Shown here one piece after another: positions 26,092-35,008 of a stretch of 64,000 nt of DNA. Origin of the DNA: CAJQGY01 sp964417685 (lineage in GTDB: Bacteria; Pseudomonadota; Gammaproteobacteria; Magnimaribacterales; D2472); NCBI GenBank assembly GCA_964417685.1, contig CAYQIT010000002.1, positions 62,001-126,000 on the forward strand. Reading direction: 5' to 3'. Made by a program: the position numbers and the translations under genes. Below the pieces are notes generated by a model. That model searched no databases, had not been told where the DNA came from, and worked only from the letters and a program-made list of their open reading frames with translations. Position 1 is the first letter of the stretch. Every line of letters begins with the position of its first letter.

Positions 26092-29000
26092 GGATATTTC
26101 ATCAATATTAATTATTGGTGCTGGACCAATAATTATTGGTCAAGCATGTGAGTTTGATTATTCTGGAGCCCAGGCGTGTAAAGCTCTTAAAGAAGAGGGC
26201 TTTAGGGTGATATTGGTCAATTCAAACCCAGCAACCATAATGACTGATCCTTTAATGGCTGATGCAACTTATATTGAACCAATTCATTGGGAATCAGTAG
26301 AAAAAATAATAGAGAAAGAAAAACCGGATGCAATTCTTCCAACAATGGGAGGTCAAACAGCTTTAAATACAGCTTTATCCCTTGCAAGAGAGGGTATTCT
26401 TGAGAAACATGGCGTGATTTTAATAGGGGCTAATAAAGAAGCTATAGATAAAGCTGAGGATAGAGAGTTATTTGATAAAACTATGAAAGGCATTGGCATA
26501 GAAACACCAAATTCTGGTATTGCTCATTCAATGGAAGATGCCTTAAATGTTCAGGCTAAAATTGGTTTTCCATGCATTATTAGGCCTTCTTTTACTATGG
26601 GCGGGACTGGTGGTGGAATTGCATACAATATTGAAGAGTTTGAAAAGATTTGCGAGAAAGGTCTTGAGCTCTCGCCAACTACTGAGCTTTTAATAGATGA
26701 GTCTCTAATTGGTTGGAAAGAGTATGAGATGGAGGTTGTTAGAGATTGTAATGACAATTGTATAATCATTTGTTCAATAGAAAACCTTGACCCTATGGGG
26801 GTTCATACAGGCGATTCAATAACTATCGCACCCGCTCAAACTCTTACTGATAAAGAGTATCAAATCATGAGAAATGCCTCTTTTAAAATCTTAAGAGAAA
26901 TTGGTGTTGAAACAGGCGGCTCCAATGTGCAATTTGCCGTAAATCCAAAAAATGGAAAAATGGTTGTGATTGAAATGAACCCTAGAGTTAGCAGATCCTC
27001 AGCATTAGCATCGAAGGCAACTGGGTTCCCGATTGCAAAAGTTGCAGCGCTCTTGTCTGTTGGATACACCTTAGATGAACTTAAAAATGATATTACAGGA
27101 GGCTTAACACCTGCATCATTCGAGCCAAGCATTGATTACATTGTCACAAAAATTCCTAAATTTGCATTTGAAAAATTCCCTCAAGCTGATTCAAGGTTAA
27201 CCACTCAAATGAAATCTGTTGGAGAAGTAATGGCAATGGGTGGGAACTTTCAAGAGTCTATGCAAAAAGCTATTTGCAGTATGGAAGAAGATTTAGATGG
27301 ATTTAATTCTATTATGGATATTGAGAGCCCAAATGTTGAAGATGAATTAAAATATCAATTATCATTTCCTGGGCCTGGAAGAATATTTTATGTTACAGAT
27401 GCACTTAGAAAAGGTTGGAGTAAAGAAAAGATTTATGAGCTTACTAAAATTGATTACTGGTTCCTTGATCAGATTGATGAAATAGTAAACATAGAAAAAT
27501 CTTTGATTGATAGTGATATTTCATTAATCTCAAAAGAAGAATTTTTAAACTTAAAATCTAAAGGCTTTTCTGATTCAAGATTAGGTTATTTAACTAATAA
27601 TTCAGAAAATAAAGTAAGAGAAATAAGAAAATCTTTGGATATTTATCCTGCTTTTAAAAGGGTGGACACGTGCGCTGCTGAGTTTGCCACCTCTACATGT
27701 TATATGTATTCTTCATACGGAGAGGTATGTGAAAGCAAACCGACTAAAAAGAAAAAAATTATGGTTCTAGGAAGCGGTCCAAATAGAATTGGCCAAGGAA
27801 TCGAATTTGATTATTGCTGTGTTCATGCTTCATTAGCAATGCAAGAAGAAGGCTATGAATCGATAATGGTTAATTGTAATCCTGAGACAGTTTCTACTGA
27901 TTTTGATGTATCAAATAGGCTTTATTTTGAGCCTATAACATCTGAAAAAATATTAGATATAATCGACATAGAATCTCCAGATGGAGTCATTATTCAATTT
28001 GGAGGACAAACTCCTTTAAAGCTTGCAGACACTCTTGCTGAAAGAGGTATTAAAATATTAGGGACTGATGTTGATGCAATTGACAGATCTGAGGATAGAG
28101 AAAGATTCCAGGCATTAATTGAGAAACTCAAGCTCACTCAACCAAAAAATGCTACTGTCAAAAATAAACCAGAAGCATTAGAAGCATCTGAGGCAATTGG
28201 TTTCCCGTTAGTTGTTAGACCTTCATATGTGCTTGGAGGAAGAGCAATGCAGCTTGTTCATAACGTCAAAGAATTAGATTCATATTTAAGTGATGCTGTT
28301 GAAGTCTCAAATAGCAAGCCTGTCCTTTTAGACCGATATCTTACTGACGCAATAGAGGTTGATGTTGATGTTGTTTCTGATGGAACTTCTATAGAAGTTG
28401 GTGGAATTCTTCAACATATAGAACAAGCTGGAATACATTCAGGTGACTCGGGTTGCTCCCTGCCTCCTTATAGTCTTAGCGGAGAAATCCAAGAGGGTAT
28501 TAGCAACCAAGCAAAAAATATAGCAAAAGAATTAAATGTTGTAGGGCTAATGAACATTCAGTTTGCTATTAAAGATAATGATATATTTATAATCGAAGTA
28601 AATCCTAGAGCATCCAGAACGGTTCCCTTTATCTCAAAAGCAATTGGCCATTCACTTGTAAAGGCCGCATCAAAAGCAATGATTGGAAAATCTTTAAAAG
28701 AGCAAAAATTTTCTGCTGACCTTCCAGAAGGCTTATTTTTTGTAAAGGAAGCAGTCCTGCCTTTTGATAAATTTCCATTAGTTGATCCTATTCTTGGTCC
28801 TGAAATGAAATCAACTGGAGAAGTTATGGGGATAGGTAGAAATTTTGGTGAAGCCTATGCAAAAGCTCAAAGGGGAGCTAATAAGACTATTCCAATTGGG
28901 GGTCAAGTTTTTATTAGTGTTAAAGACTCAGATAAAAAATATCTTAATGATCTCGTCCCGCTTGTTATTGATAATAACTTTAAAATAGTGGCGACTGGAG

Positions 29001-29287
29001 GAACTGCTGACTATATAAAAAAACTAGGCCATGAGGTTAAGAGGATTAATAAAGTTAATGAAGGAAGGCCTCATACTGTTGACTATCTTTTAAATAATGA
29101 AATTGATTTAGTTATCAATACCACAGAAGGTAAACAATCAATAGAAGACTCATCATCAATAAGACAATCTGCTCTTCGTAGTAAAACTTTTTGTACTACA
29201 ACTATGTTCGGAGCTTTTGCTGTAATGGAAGCTTTAAAAACTAATCAAGAAGACTGGATGTATAGACCTCTCCAAGAAATTAATTAG
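26078..29287 (+). CDS. carB: Carbamoyl-phosphate synthase large subunit
   Basis: Synthesises carbamoyl phosphate from bicarbonate, ammonia and two ATP. 1069 residues, standard length. Two homologous ATP-grasp halves are visible: the first has GAGPIIIGQACEFDYSGAQA and MGGTGGGIAYN, the second GSGPNRIGQGIEFDYCCVHA (~560) and VLGGRAMQLVHN. The C-terminal MGS-like allosteric domain (~935-1069; FKIVATGGTADYIKKLG, then GRPHTVDYLLNNEIDLVINT) would bind UMP or ornithine. It is cotranscribed with carA; greA starts 29 nt downstream. Confidence 0.98.
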   Translation: MPRRKDISSILIIGAGPIIIGQACEFDYSGAQACKALKEEGFRVILVNSNPATIMTDPLMADATYIEPIHWESVEKIIEKEKPDAILPTMGGQTALNTALSLAREGILEKHGVILIGANKEAIDKAEDRELFDKTMKGIGIETPNSGIAHSMEDALNVQAKIGFPCIIRPSFTMGGTGGGIAYNIEEFEKICEKGLELSPTTELLIDESLIGWKEYEMEVVRDCNDNCIIICSIENLDPMGVHTGDSITIAPAQTLTDKEYQIMRNASFKILREIGVETGGSNVQFAVNPKNGKMVVIEMNPRVSRSSALASKATGFPIAKVAALLSVGYTLDELKNDITGGLTPASFEPSIDYIVTKIPKFAFEKFPQADSRLTTQMKSVGEVMAMGGNFQESMQKAICSMEEDLDGFNSIMDIESPNVEDELKYQLSFPGPGRIFYVTDALRKGWSKEKIYELTKIDYWFLDQIDEIVNIEKSLIDSDISLISKEEFLNLKSKGFSDSRLGYLTNNSENKVREIRKSLDIYPAFKRVDTCAAEFATSTCYMYSSYGEVCESKPTKKKKIMVLGSGPNRIGQGIEFDYCCVHASLAMQEEGYESIMVNCNPETVSTDFDVSNRLYFEPITSEKILDIIDIESPDGVIIQFGGQTPLKLADTLAERGIKILGTDVDAIDRSEDRERFQALIEKLKLTQPKNATVKNKPEALEASEAIGFPLVVRPSYVLGGRAMQLVHNVKELDSYLSDAVEVSNSKPVLLDRYLTDAIEVDVDVVSDGTSIEVGGILQHIEQAGIHSGDSGCSLPPYSLSGEIQEGISNQAKNIAKELNVVGLMNIQFAIKDNDIFIIEVNPRASRTVPFISKAIGHSLVKAASKAMIGKSLKEQKFSADLPEGLFFVKEAVLPFDKFPLVDPILGPEMKSTGEVMGIGRNFGEAYAKAQRGANKTIPIGGQVFISVKDSDKKYLNDLVPLVIDNNFKIVATGGTADYIKKLGHEVKRINKVNEGRPHTVDYLLNNEIDLVINTTEGKQSIEDSSSIRQSALRSKTFCTTTMFGAFAVMEALKTNQEDWMYRPLQEIN

Positions 29288-29300
29288 TTTTTTATTATCT

Positions 29301-29309
29301 TGCTATAAT
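29301..29309 (+). promoter_or_regulatory. Extended -10 promoter immediately before greA
   Basis: TGC followed by a perfect TATAAT ends 7 nt before the greA ATG at 29317. A start site at the usual distance would coincide with, or fall next to, the ATG, so the transcript would be leaderless or nearly so. No purine-rich ribosome-binding site separates them. It lies in the 29-nt carB-greA gap. Confidence 0.5.
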
Positions 29310-29316
29310 ACTTTTT

Positions 29317-29793
29317 ATGAGTACTACTCCTATAACAAAAGAAGGCGAAATAGCTATTAAAGAAAGACTTGCTGACTTGAAGTTTGTTCAAAGACCAAAG
29401 ATTTCAGAGGCTATTGCTGAGGCAAGGGCTCATGGAGATCTCAAAGAAAATGCTGAATATCATGCTGCAAAAGAACTTCAAGGGCTTATTGAATCAAAAA
29501 TTAATGAGATTGAAAGCGCATTAGCCAGTGCTCAGGTAATTGATGTCTTAAGCATTCCTGAAACAGGAAGAGTTGTTTTTGGTTCTACAGTAACGCTTTA
29601 TGATGTAGATAAGGATGAGGAGATTACATATAAAATTGTTGGTAATCTTGAATCTGATCCAGACGAAGGAAAAATTTCTATCGATACTCCAATAGCCAAA
29701 GGTTTAATAGGTAAAAACGTAGATGATGAGATTACAATTACTACACCATCTAAGATTTTAAACTATGAAGTCATTTCTGTTCAGCATTTGTAA
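29317..29793 (+). CDS. greA: Transcription elongation factor GreA
   Basis: Stimulates transcript cleavage by backtracked RNA polymerase. 158 residues, the family length. The N-terminal coiled coil includes RPKISEAIAEARAHGDLKEN (~29-48), with the acidic tip D-x-x-E in HGDLKENAEYHAAKE. The C-terminal FKBP-like domain starts around residue 80 (VVFGSTVTLYDVD, ending in TPIAKGLIGKNVDDEITI). The gene begins 29 nt after carB, where carAB-greA is a conserved gammaproteobacterial order. Its stop overlaps the rlmE start by one base (TAATG). Confidence 0.96.
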   Translation: MSTTPITKEGEIAIKERLADLKFVQRPKISEAIAEARAHGDLKENAEYHAAKELQGLIESKINEIESALASAQVIDVLSIPETGRVVFGSTVTLYDVDKDEEITYKIVGNLESDPDEGKISIDTPIAKGLIGKNVDDEITITTPSKILNYEVISVQHL

Positions 29794-30365
29794 TGCATGC
29801 AGATAAATGGGCTTTAAAAGCTAAACAGGAAGGTTACAAAACAAGAGCAGTATATAAATTAGAAGAGATTCTCTCAAAAACAAATTCTTTTAACTCTGCT
29901 CATAAAATCCTTGATATTGGTTCTGCTCCAGGCGGTTGGTCTCATTACCTAAAATCCAAACTTCCAAATTCTAAAATTTTTGCTATAGATATATTACAAA
30001 TGGATGATATAGAAGGAGTTTCGTTCTTTCAAAATAACATCGAATCAATTGATGACATACCTGAAATAAATTCATTAAAAGAAAAATTTAATCTTGTAAT
30101 TTCAGATATAGCCCCAAACATTACAGGTATAAATGCAGTTGATATTGAAAATATCTATGAGTTAAATCTTCTTACTCTTAAAGCAGCTCATAAATATACA
30201 GATAATAACAATGGTAAATTTATTATAAAAACCTTTCAAAACAATAATTTAAAGGGTTTTAGGAAGGAAATGGAAAAGCTCTTTAGTATTGTCCAAACCT
30301 TCAAGCCTGCCGCATCTAAGAAACAATCGGCAGAAATTTATTTGTATGGAGCAAAGAAAAAATGA
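29793..30365 (+). CDS. rlmE: 23S rRNA U2552 2'-O-methyltransferase
   Basis: FtsJ/RrmJ family enzyme, 190 residues, methylating U2552 in the ribosomal A loop late in 50S assembly. The SAM-binding motif is ILDIGSAPGGWSHYL (~39-53). The catalytic K-D-K-E tetrad is visible as Lys22 (RAVYKLEE), Asp in VISDIAPNITG (~107), Lys in FIIKTFQ (~147) and Glu in SAEIYL (~182). It overlaps greA by 1 nt and ftsH by 4 nt (ATGA), the usual rlmE-ftsH pair. Confidence 0.96.
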   Translation: MHADKWALKAKQEGYKTRAVYKLEEILSKTNSFNSAHKILDIGSAPGGWSHYLKSKLPNSKIFAIDILQMDDIEGVSFFQNNIESIDDIPEINSLKEKFNLVISDIAPNITGINAVDIENIYELNLLTLKAAHKYTDNNNGKFIIKTFQNNNLKGFRKEMEKLFSIVQTFKPAASKKQSAEIYLYGAKKK

Positions 30366-32272
30366 TGAATAGCGTATTTAGAAATTTATTTGTTTGGGTA
30401 ATATTGGGATCTTTTTTAATATTTGTTTTTAATAATATTGAAAATTCTAATGTAAGAGAGCAAATTAGCTATAGCCAATTTAAAGAAGAAATTCTTTCAG
30501 ATAGAATTGCTAAAGTTGTCTATAAGGGTGATCAAATGACCATTATTGGTGACAGGTTAGACGGATCAAAATTTGAAACAACTCACCCTATATTTAAAAA
30601 AGATGAGGCAGTTGATAGAGCTATTGAAGATAATGGAGTAATTGCTGTATTTGAAAAAATAGAACAACCGTCTATTTGGTCTCAGCTTCTTGTAGGAGCT
30701 TTTCCAATTATCTTATTGTTAGCTATATTTTTCTTTTTCATGAGACAGATGCAAGGTGGCATGTCTGGTAAAGGTGGGCCAATGTCATTTGGAAAAAGTA
30801 AAGCTAAGCTCATGGAGGGCGGCAAAGTAAAAACTAATTTCAAAGATGTTGCTGGATGCGAAGAGGCAAAACAAGATGTCCAAGAACTTGTAGATTTTTT
30901 AAGAGACCCAACTAAATTTCAAAAATTAGGTGGAAAAATCCCAAGAGGTGTACTTATGGTAGGGCCTCCAGGTACTGGTAAAACTTTGCTAGCTAGAGCT
31001 GTGGCAGGAGAAGCTAAAGTCCCTTTCTTTACCATTTCAGGATCTGATTTTGTTGAGATGTTTGTTGGCGTTGGCGCTTCAAGAGTAAGAGATATGTTTG
31101 AACAAGCAAAAAAACAATCTCCATGTATAGTTTTTATTGATGAAATTGACGCAGTTGGAAGACATCGTGGAGCAGGTTTAGGTGGAGGACATGATGAAAG
31201 AGAGCAAACTCTTAATCAGTTGTTAGTTGAGATGGACGGATTTGAAGGTAATGATGGCGTAATTGTCATAGCTGCTACTAATAGACCAGATGTTCTCGAT
31301 CCAGCCTTATTAAGGCCTGGCAGATTTGATAGACAGGTTGTAGTTGATCTCCCTGATATCAGAGGAAGAGAAGCAATCTTAAAAGTTCATATGCGCAAGG
31401 TTCCAATTAGTGGTGATGTTGATCCATTGGTAATTGCTAGGGGAACACCAGGTTTTTCTGGTGCTGATTTAGCAAATTTGATTAATGAAGCTGCACTTTT
31501 TGCTGCTAGATATTCAGATAAAAAGATTGATCAAAGTCATCTTGATCTTGCAAAAGATAAAATTATGATGGGTGCCGAAAGAAAGTCCATGATCTTGAGT
31601 GAAGAGCAAAAGAGAATTACAGCATATCATGAAGCAGGTCACGCAATTGTTGGCAGGCTATCTCCCAAGCATGATCCAGTATACAAAGTGACAATTATTC
31701 CAAGAGGAAGAGCTTTAGGGGTAACGATGTTTCTTCCAGAAGAAGACACATATATGCAAAGTAAAGAATACTTATTAAGTAGAATATCTGCACTATTTGG
31801 TGGAAGAATTGCTGAAAATATTATCAATGGAGATAAAGGTATAACAACTGGGGCTTCAAATGATATAGAAGTTGCTACTAACATAGCTACCAATATGGTC
31901 ACAAAGTGGGGCTTATCTGAAAAGCTTGGTCCTCTGAAGTATGGTGAGGATGAAGGAAGTCCATTTCTTGGTAGATCTGCTTCTTCACCATCTCAGGTTA
32001 TTAGTGACGATACATCTAAGCTTATAGATATGGAAATCAAATATATAATCGATTCATGTTATGAAAAAGCTGATGAAATATTAAAAAGCAATTTAGATAA
32101 ACTTAATAGGATGGCAGACGCTCTTTTAAAATATGAAACCATAGATGCCGATCAAATTGATGATATTATGGCTGGAGCCGAACCAAGGGAGCCAAAGGGC
32201 TGGTCTGATGATGAGCCTAAAAATAAAGAAAAAAAAGAATCTACAATAAAAGGTCCAGCTAAAGAGTTATAA
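30362..32272 (+). CDS. ftsH: ATP-dependent zinc metalloprotease FtsH
   Basis: Membrane-anchored AAA+ protease degrading misassembled membrane proteins and short-lived regulators such as LpxC. 636 residues. Two membrane segments (~5-25 and ~103-122) flank a periplasmic domain. Walker A is GPPGTGKT (201-208), Walker B is VFIDEIDA, the second region of homology is ATNRPDVLDPALLRPGRFDR, and the zinc site HEAGH is at 423-427. The tail is short and lysine-rich. Start codons ATG ATG overlap the rlmE stop. The folP gene that often follows ftsH is absent; glmM comes next after 7 nt. Confidence 0.98.
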   Translation: MMNSVFRNLFVWVILGSFLIFVFNNIENSNVREQISYSQFKEEILSDRIAKVVYKGDQMTIIGDRLDGSKFETTHPIFKKDEAVDRAIEDNGVIAVFEKIEQPSIWSQLLVGAFPIILLLAIFFFFMRQMQGGMSGKGGPMSFGKSKAKLMEGGKVKTNFKDVAGCEEAKQDVQELVDFLRDPTKFQKLGGKIPRGVLMVGPPGTGKTLLARAVAGEAKVPFFTISGSDFVEMFVGVGASRVRDMFEQAKKQSPCIVFIDEIDAVGRHRGAGLGGGHDEREQTLNQLLVEMDGFEGNDGVIVIAATNRPDVLDPALLRPGRFDRQVVVDLPDIRGREAILKVHMRKVPISGDVDPLVIARGTPGFSGADLANLINEAALFAARYSDKKIDQSHLDLAKDKIMMGAERKSMILSEEQKRITAYHEAGHAIVGRLSPKHDPVYKVTIIPRGRALGVTMFLPEEDTYMQSKEYLLSRISALFGGRIAENIINGDKGITTGASNDIEVATNIATNMVTKWGLSEKLGPLKYGEDEGSPFLGRSASSPSQVISDDTSKLIDMEIKYIIDSCYEKADEILKSNLDKLNRMADALLKYETIDADQIDDIMAGAEPREPKGWSDDEPKNKEKKESTIKGPAKEL

Positions 32273-32279
32273 TCAAGCT

Positions 32280-33602
32280 ATGAACCTAAAATTTGGTACG
32301 GATGGCATCAGAGGGCCAGTCGAAACCCTTATAACACCAGAAGCATGTCTTAAAATAGGTTATGCCACTGGGACGGTTGCAAGAGAGCTGGGGTGGAAGA
32401 CTGTAATGATCGGAAAAGACACAAGAGTGTCTGGGTATATGCTTGAATCTGCACTTCAAGCTGGCTTCATTTCAGCTGGAATTGATGTAAAACTTTTGGG
32501 CCCAATCCCTACTCCAGGGGTTGCATATCTTACTAGGTCACTAAGAGATGCATTTGGTTTGGTTATTAGCGCATCACATAATGACTTTCTTGATAATGGC
32601 ATAAAGATTTTTATGCCAAACGGCGAAAAGCTTTCCAAAGATATTGAGAAAAAGATTGAAAAAATACTATCTAGTGATATGCAAATGGTAGAGACTTCAT
32701 CTATCGGTAAAGCAGCGAGATTTGACGAATCTGGAGCTAGATATATAGAATTTTGTAAATCAACTGTCCCAACAAATATAAACTTTTCAAAATTACGGAT
32801 TGTATTAGATTGTGCACATGGCGCTTGTTATAAAGTCAGCCCCTCTATTTTTAGAGAACTAGGAGCTGAAGTTATAACTATTGGGGTCCAACCAAATGGA
32901 TTTAATATCAATGAAGGCTGTGGTTCAACACATCCAGAGCTACTTCAAAATGAAGTTATAAAACATAGAGCAGATTACGGAGTTGCATTAGATGGAGATG
33001 GAGATAGGGTTGTTCTTGTCGATAGTGAAGGGGAGTTGCTTGATGGTGATGATTTGCTTTATATAATGGCTTTCGCAAACCCCAACAGAACAGGACCTTG
33101 GGCAGGAGTAGTAGGAACAAAAATGAGTAATTTTGGTTTGGAAGATGGGCTTAAAAAGCTTGGATATAAATTCTTAAGAGCTGATGTTGGTGATAAGTAT
33201 GTTAGTCAAAAATTAAGTGAAAAAGGCTGGTTGCTTGGTGGTGAAACTTCTGGGCATATCATCAGCAAAGATCTAGTCAGCACCGGTGATGGTACCGTTG
33301 CAGCACTTAAAGTAATATCTTCATTATTAATATTAGAAAAATCTCCTAAAGAAGTATTATTAAATTACAGCAAAAGACCCCAAGCAAACATTGCGGTGTC
33401 TGTTAATAACAAAGATATTATAAACGATGCTTCTATCCAATCAGCAATAAATGAAGCTCAATCAGATATCACTGTAGATAGAGTCCTTGTTAGGCCTTCC
33501 GGAACAGAGAATAAGATAAGAGTTATGGTTGAGGCTCCTGATGAAAAAACAGCAACAAAATACGCCAAAGATATCTCAAAATTGATTCAATCAAAAACAT
33601 AA
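32280..33602 (+). CDS. glmM: Phosphoglucosamine mutase
   Basis: Interconverts glucosamine-6-phosphate and glucosamine-1-phosphate for UDP-GlcNAc, the precursor of peptidoglycan and LPS. 440 residues, four-domain phosphohexomutase. N-terminal KFGTDGIRG; the phosphoserine loop is ISASHND with the active Ser at residue 99; the metal loop is DGDGDR (~239); the sugar-binding loop is GGETSGH; and the phosphate-binding loop is RPSGTENKIRV near the C-terminus. Separated from ftsH by 7 nt and from tpiA by 7 nt. Confidence 0.97.
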   Translation: MNLKFGTDGIRGPVETLITPEACLKIGYATGTVARELGWKTVMIGKDTRVSGYMLESALQAGFISAGIDVKLLGPIPTPGVAYLTRSLRDAFGLVISASHNDFLDNGIKIFMPNGEKLSKDIEKKIEKILSSDMQMVETSSIGKAARFDESGARYIEFCKSTVPTNINFSKLRIVLDCAHGACYKVSPSIFRELGAEVITIGVQPNGFNINEGCGSTHPELLQNEVIKHRADYGVALDGDGDRVVLVDSEGELLDGDDLLYIMAFANPNRTGPWAGVVGTKMSNFGLEDGLKKLGYKFLRADVGDKYVSQKLSEKGWLLGGETSGHIISKDLVSTGDGTVAALKVISSLLILEKSPKEVLLNYSKRPQANIAVSVNNKDIINDASIQSAINEAQSDITVDRVLVRPSGTENKIRVMVEAPDEKTATKYAKDISKLIQSKT

Positions 33603-33609
33603 TTTCAAA

Positions 33610-34350
33610 GTGATAATTGCAAATTTTAAATCCAATGGATCTAGCAAAATGTTTAAAGTCTGGATTAAAGACTTTAAAACAAATATCAAAACTATAGATT
33701 CAAACATTGGCATATCTCCTCCGTATTTGTATATAGATCAGCTGAAGAATATTTTATTTTCAAATGATATAGATTCCATTCTTATAGGGTCTCAGGATGT
33801 TGATCATAGTACTGGAGCTAGAACTGGTGCAATATCTGCTTCTATGCTTTTAGATCTTAAGTGTAAATATGCAATTATTGGACACTCTGAAAGAAGATCT
33901 TTGTTCAATGAGGATAATAAAACAATAGAAGAAAAATTTAGATGCTTAGAGTCCAATAATATTATGCAAGTTCTTTGTATAGGTGAGACGCTTGAAGAGA
34001 TGGAGTATGGAAAAACATTAAATGTTCTGAATGAACAGATCACCAGTGTTTTAAAAAATAAGATATTAAATAATACTCTAATTGCATACGAGCCAATTTG
34101 GGCAATTGGTACCGGTAAAACTCCAACTTCAATTCAAGTCAATGAAACTAACCAATATATAAAAGATGTTGTACAATCCACAACTGCAAATAATTACCTT
34201 CCTAAAGTATTATATGGAGGTAGTGTTAATTCTGAGAATGCAGCAGCCTTTTTCAGTTGTGAAAATATTGATGGGGCACTTGTTGGTGGAGCGTCTTTGG
34301 ATGGAAAGCACTTTGCAGAAATTGTAAATGAATTTAACAGGATAAAATAA
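33610..34350 (+). CDS. tpiA: Triosephosphate isomerase
   Basis: Glycolytic and gluconeogenic TIM-barrel enzyme, 246 residues from a GTG start. Active-site residues: Asn5 and Lys7 in IIANFKSNG, His92 in IIGHSERR, Glu161 in YEPIWAIGTGKTP. The phosphate-binding end is LYGGSVNSENA and GALVGGASL. In most families the first motif is GNWKMNG; here it reads ANFKSNG, with the catalytic Asn and Lys kept. It lies between glmM and secG in a tight operon. Confidence 0.96.
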   Translation: MIIANFKSNGSSKMFKVWIKDFKTNIKTIDSNIGISPPYLYIDQLKNILFSNDIDSILIGSQDVDHSTGARTGAISASMLLDLKCKYAIIGHSERRSLFNEDNKTIEEKFRCLESNNIMQVLCIGETLEEMEYGKTLNVLNEQITSVLKNKILNNTLIAYEPIWAIGTGKTPTSIQVNETNQYIKDVVQSTTANNYLPKVLYGGSVNSENAAAFFSCENIDGALVGGASLDGKHFAEIVNEFNRIK

Positions 34351-34352
34351 AA

Positions 34353-34664
34353 ATGATAACCATTGTACAAATTTTATGTGTGGTATTGGCTATAGCTATA
34401 GTTGCACTAGTTCTGCTTCAACAGGGCAAGGGCTCTGACTTAGGTTCAGCTTTCGGTGGAGGTTCTTCTAATTCAATGTTCGGTGCTTTAGGCCCAGCAA
34501 ATTTTCTTGGCAAACTTACATCTGTTTTAGCTGCTATATGGTTAATTCTTACTTTATTTTTAGCTTACTTATATAAAACTGACAACACCTCAGAAGTTTT
34601 TGATTCAACATTAATTGAAGAAGCAATTGAAGAGGGAGTACCTGAATCTATTCCTGAAGAGTAG
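34353..34664 (+). CDS. secG: Protein-export membrane protein SecG
   Basis: Third subunit of the SecYEG translocon, 103 residues. Two membrane helices (~3-24 and ~52-72) flank the conserved cytosolic loop LLQQGKGSDLGSAFGGGSSN, followed by MFGALGPANFLGK. The C-terminal tail is acidic (DSTLIEEAIEEGVPESIPEE region). It is the last gene of the rlmE-secG run, 2 nt after tpiA. A tRNA-Leu gene on the opposite strand ends 36 bp downstream of its stop. Confidence 0.95.
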   Translation: MITIVQILCVVLAIAIVALVLLQQGKGSDLGSAFGGGSSNSMFGALGPANFLGKLTSVLAAIWLILTLFLAYLYKTDNTSEVFDSTLIEEAIEEGVPESIPEE

Positions 34665-34700
34665 ATTAAAAGCATTTAAACTGTTTAATTTAAAGAAAGT

Positions 34701-34787
34701 TGGTGCCGAAAGCGGGACTTGAACCCGCACGAGTTTTCACTCACTAACCCCTCAAGCTAGCGTGTCTACCAATTCCACCACTTCGGC
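34701..34787 (-). tRNA. tRNA-Leu (anticodon GAG)
   Basis: An 87-nt class II tRNA read on the minus strand, with encoded CCA. The acceptor stem GCCGAAG pairs with TTTCGGC. The anticodon stem CTAGC/GTTAG encloses loop TTGAGGG, giving anticodon GAG, which reads CUC/CUU. A long variable arm and the T-loop GGTTCAAGTCC are present. In E. coli and Pseudomonas the corresponding leuU follows secG on the same strand; here it is inverted and faces secG. Confidence 0.95.
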
Positions 34788-34796
34788 TGAGCGCAA

Positions 34797-34805
34797 ATTA
34801 TAACA
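34797..34805 (-). promoter_or_regulatory. Extended -10 promoter of tRNA-Leu
   Basis: On the minus strand TGT is followed by TATAAT, ending 9 nt before the first tRNA base. This is an extended -10 element at the right distance for a short 5' leader. The -35 region is weak. Confidence 0.55.
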
Positions 34806-34836
34806 ATATATCTTTTAATATTAATAGATATATAAC

Positions 34837-34864
34837 TTGACCAATGGTGGTACCTTTATTTAAA
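34837..34864 (+). promoter_or_regulatory. Probable promoter of tRNA-fMet and the rimP operon
   Basis: TTGACC, 16 nt, then TTTAAA, placed about 18 nt before the tRNA-fMet 5' end. The -35 is near consensus and the -10 is weak. It lies in the 94-bp divergent region between tRNA-Leu and tRNA-fMet. Confidence 0.45.
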
Positions 34865-34881
34865 CTTCACCTTCGGTGCGA

Positions 34882-34958
<77 letters not shown>

Positions 34959-34980
34959 CATATATATTATTTTTTTTGTG

Positions 34981-34999
34981 GGGCATATGCCCTTTTTTT
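34981..34999 (+). terminator. Weak terminator or attenuator between tRNA-fMet and rimP
   Basis: GGGC, loop ATAT, GCCC, followed by seven T. The stem is only 4 bp (6 if the loop pairs are counted), so termination would be partial. It sits 22 nt after the tRNA and 9 nt before the rimP ATG, overlapping the place where its ribosome-binding site should be. Confidence 0.5.
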
Positions 35000-35008
35000 A
35001 TTTATAAG

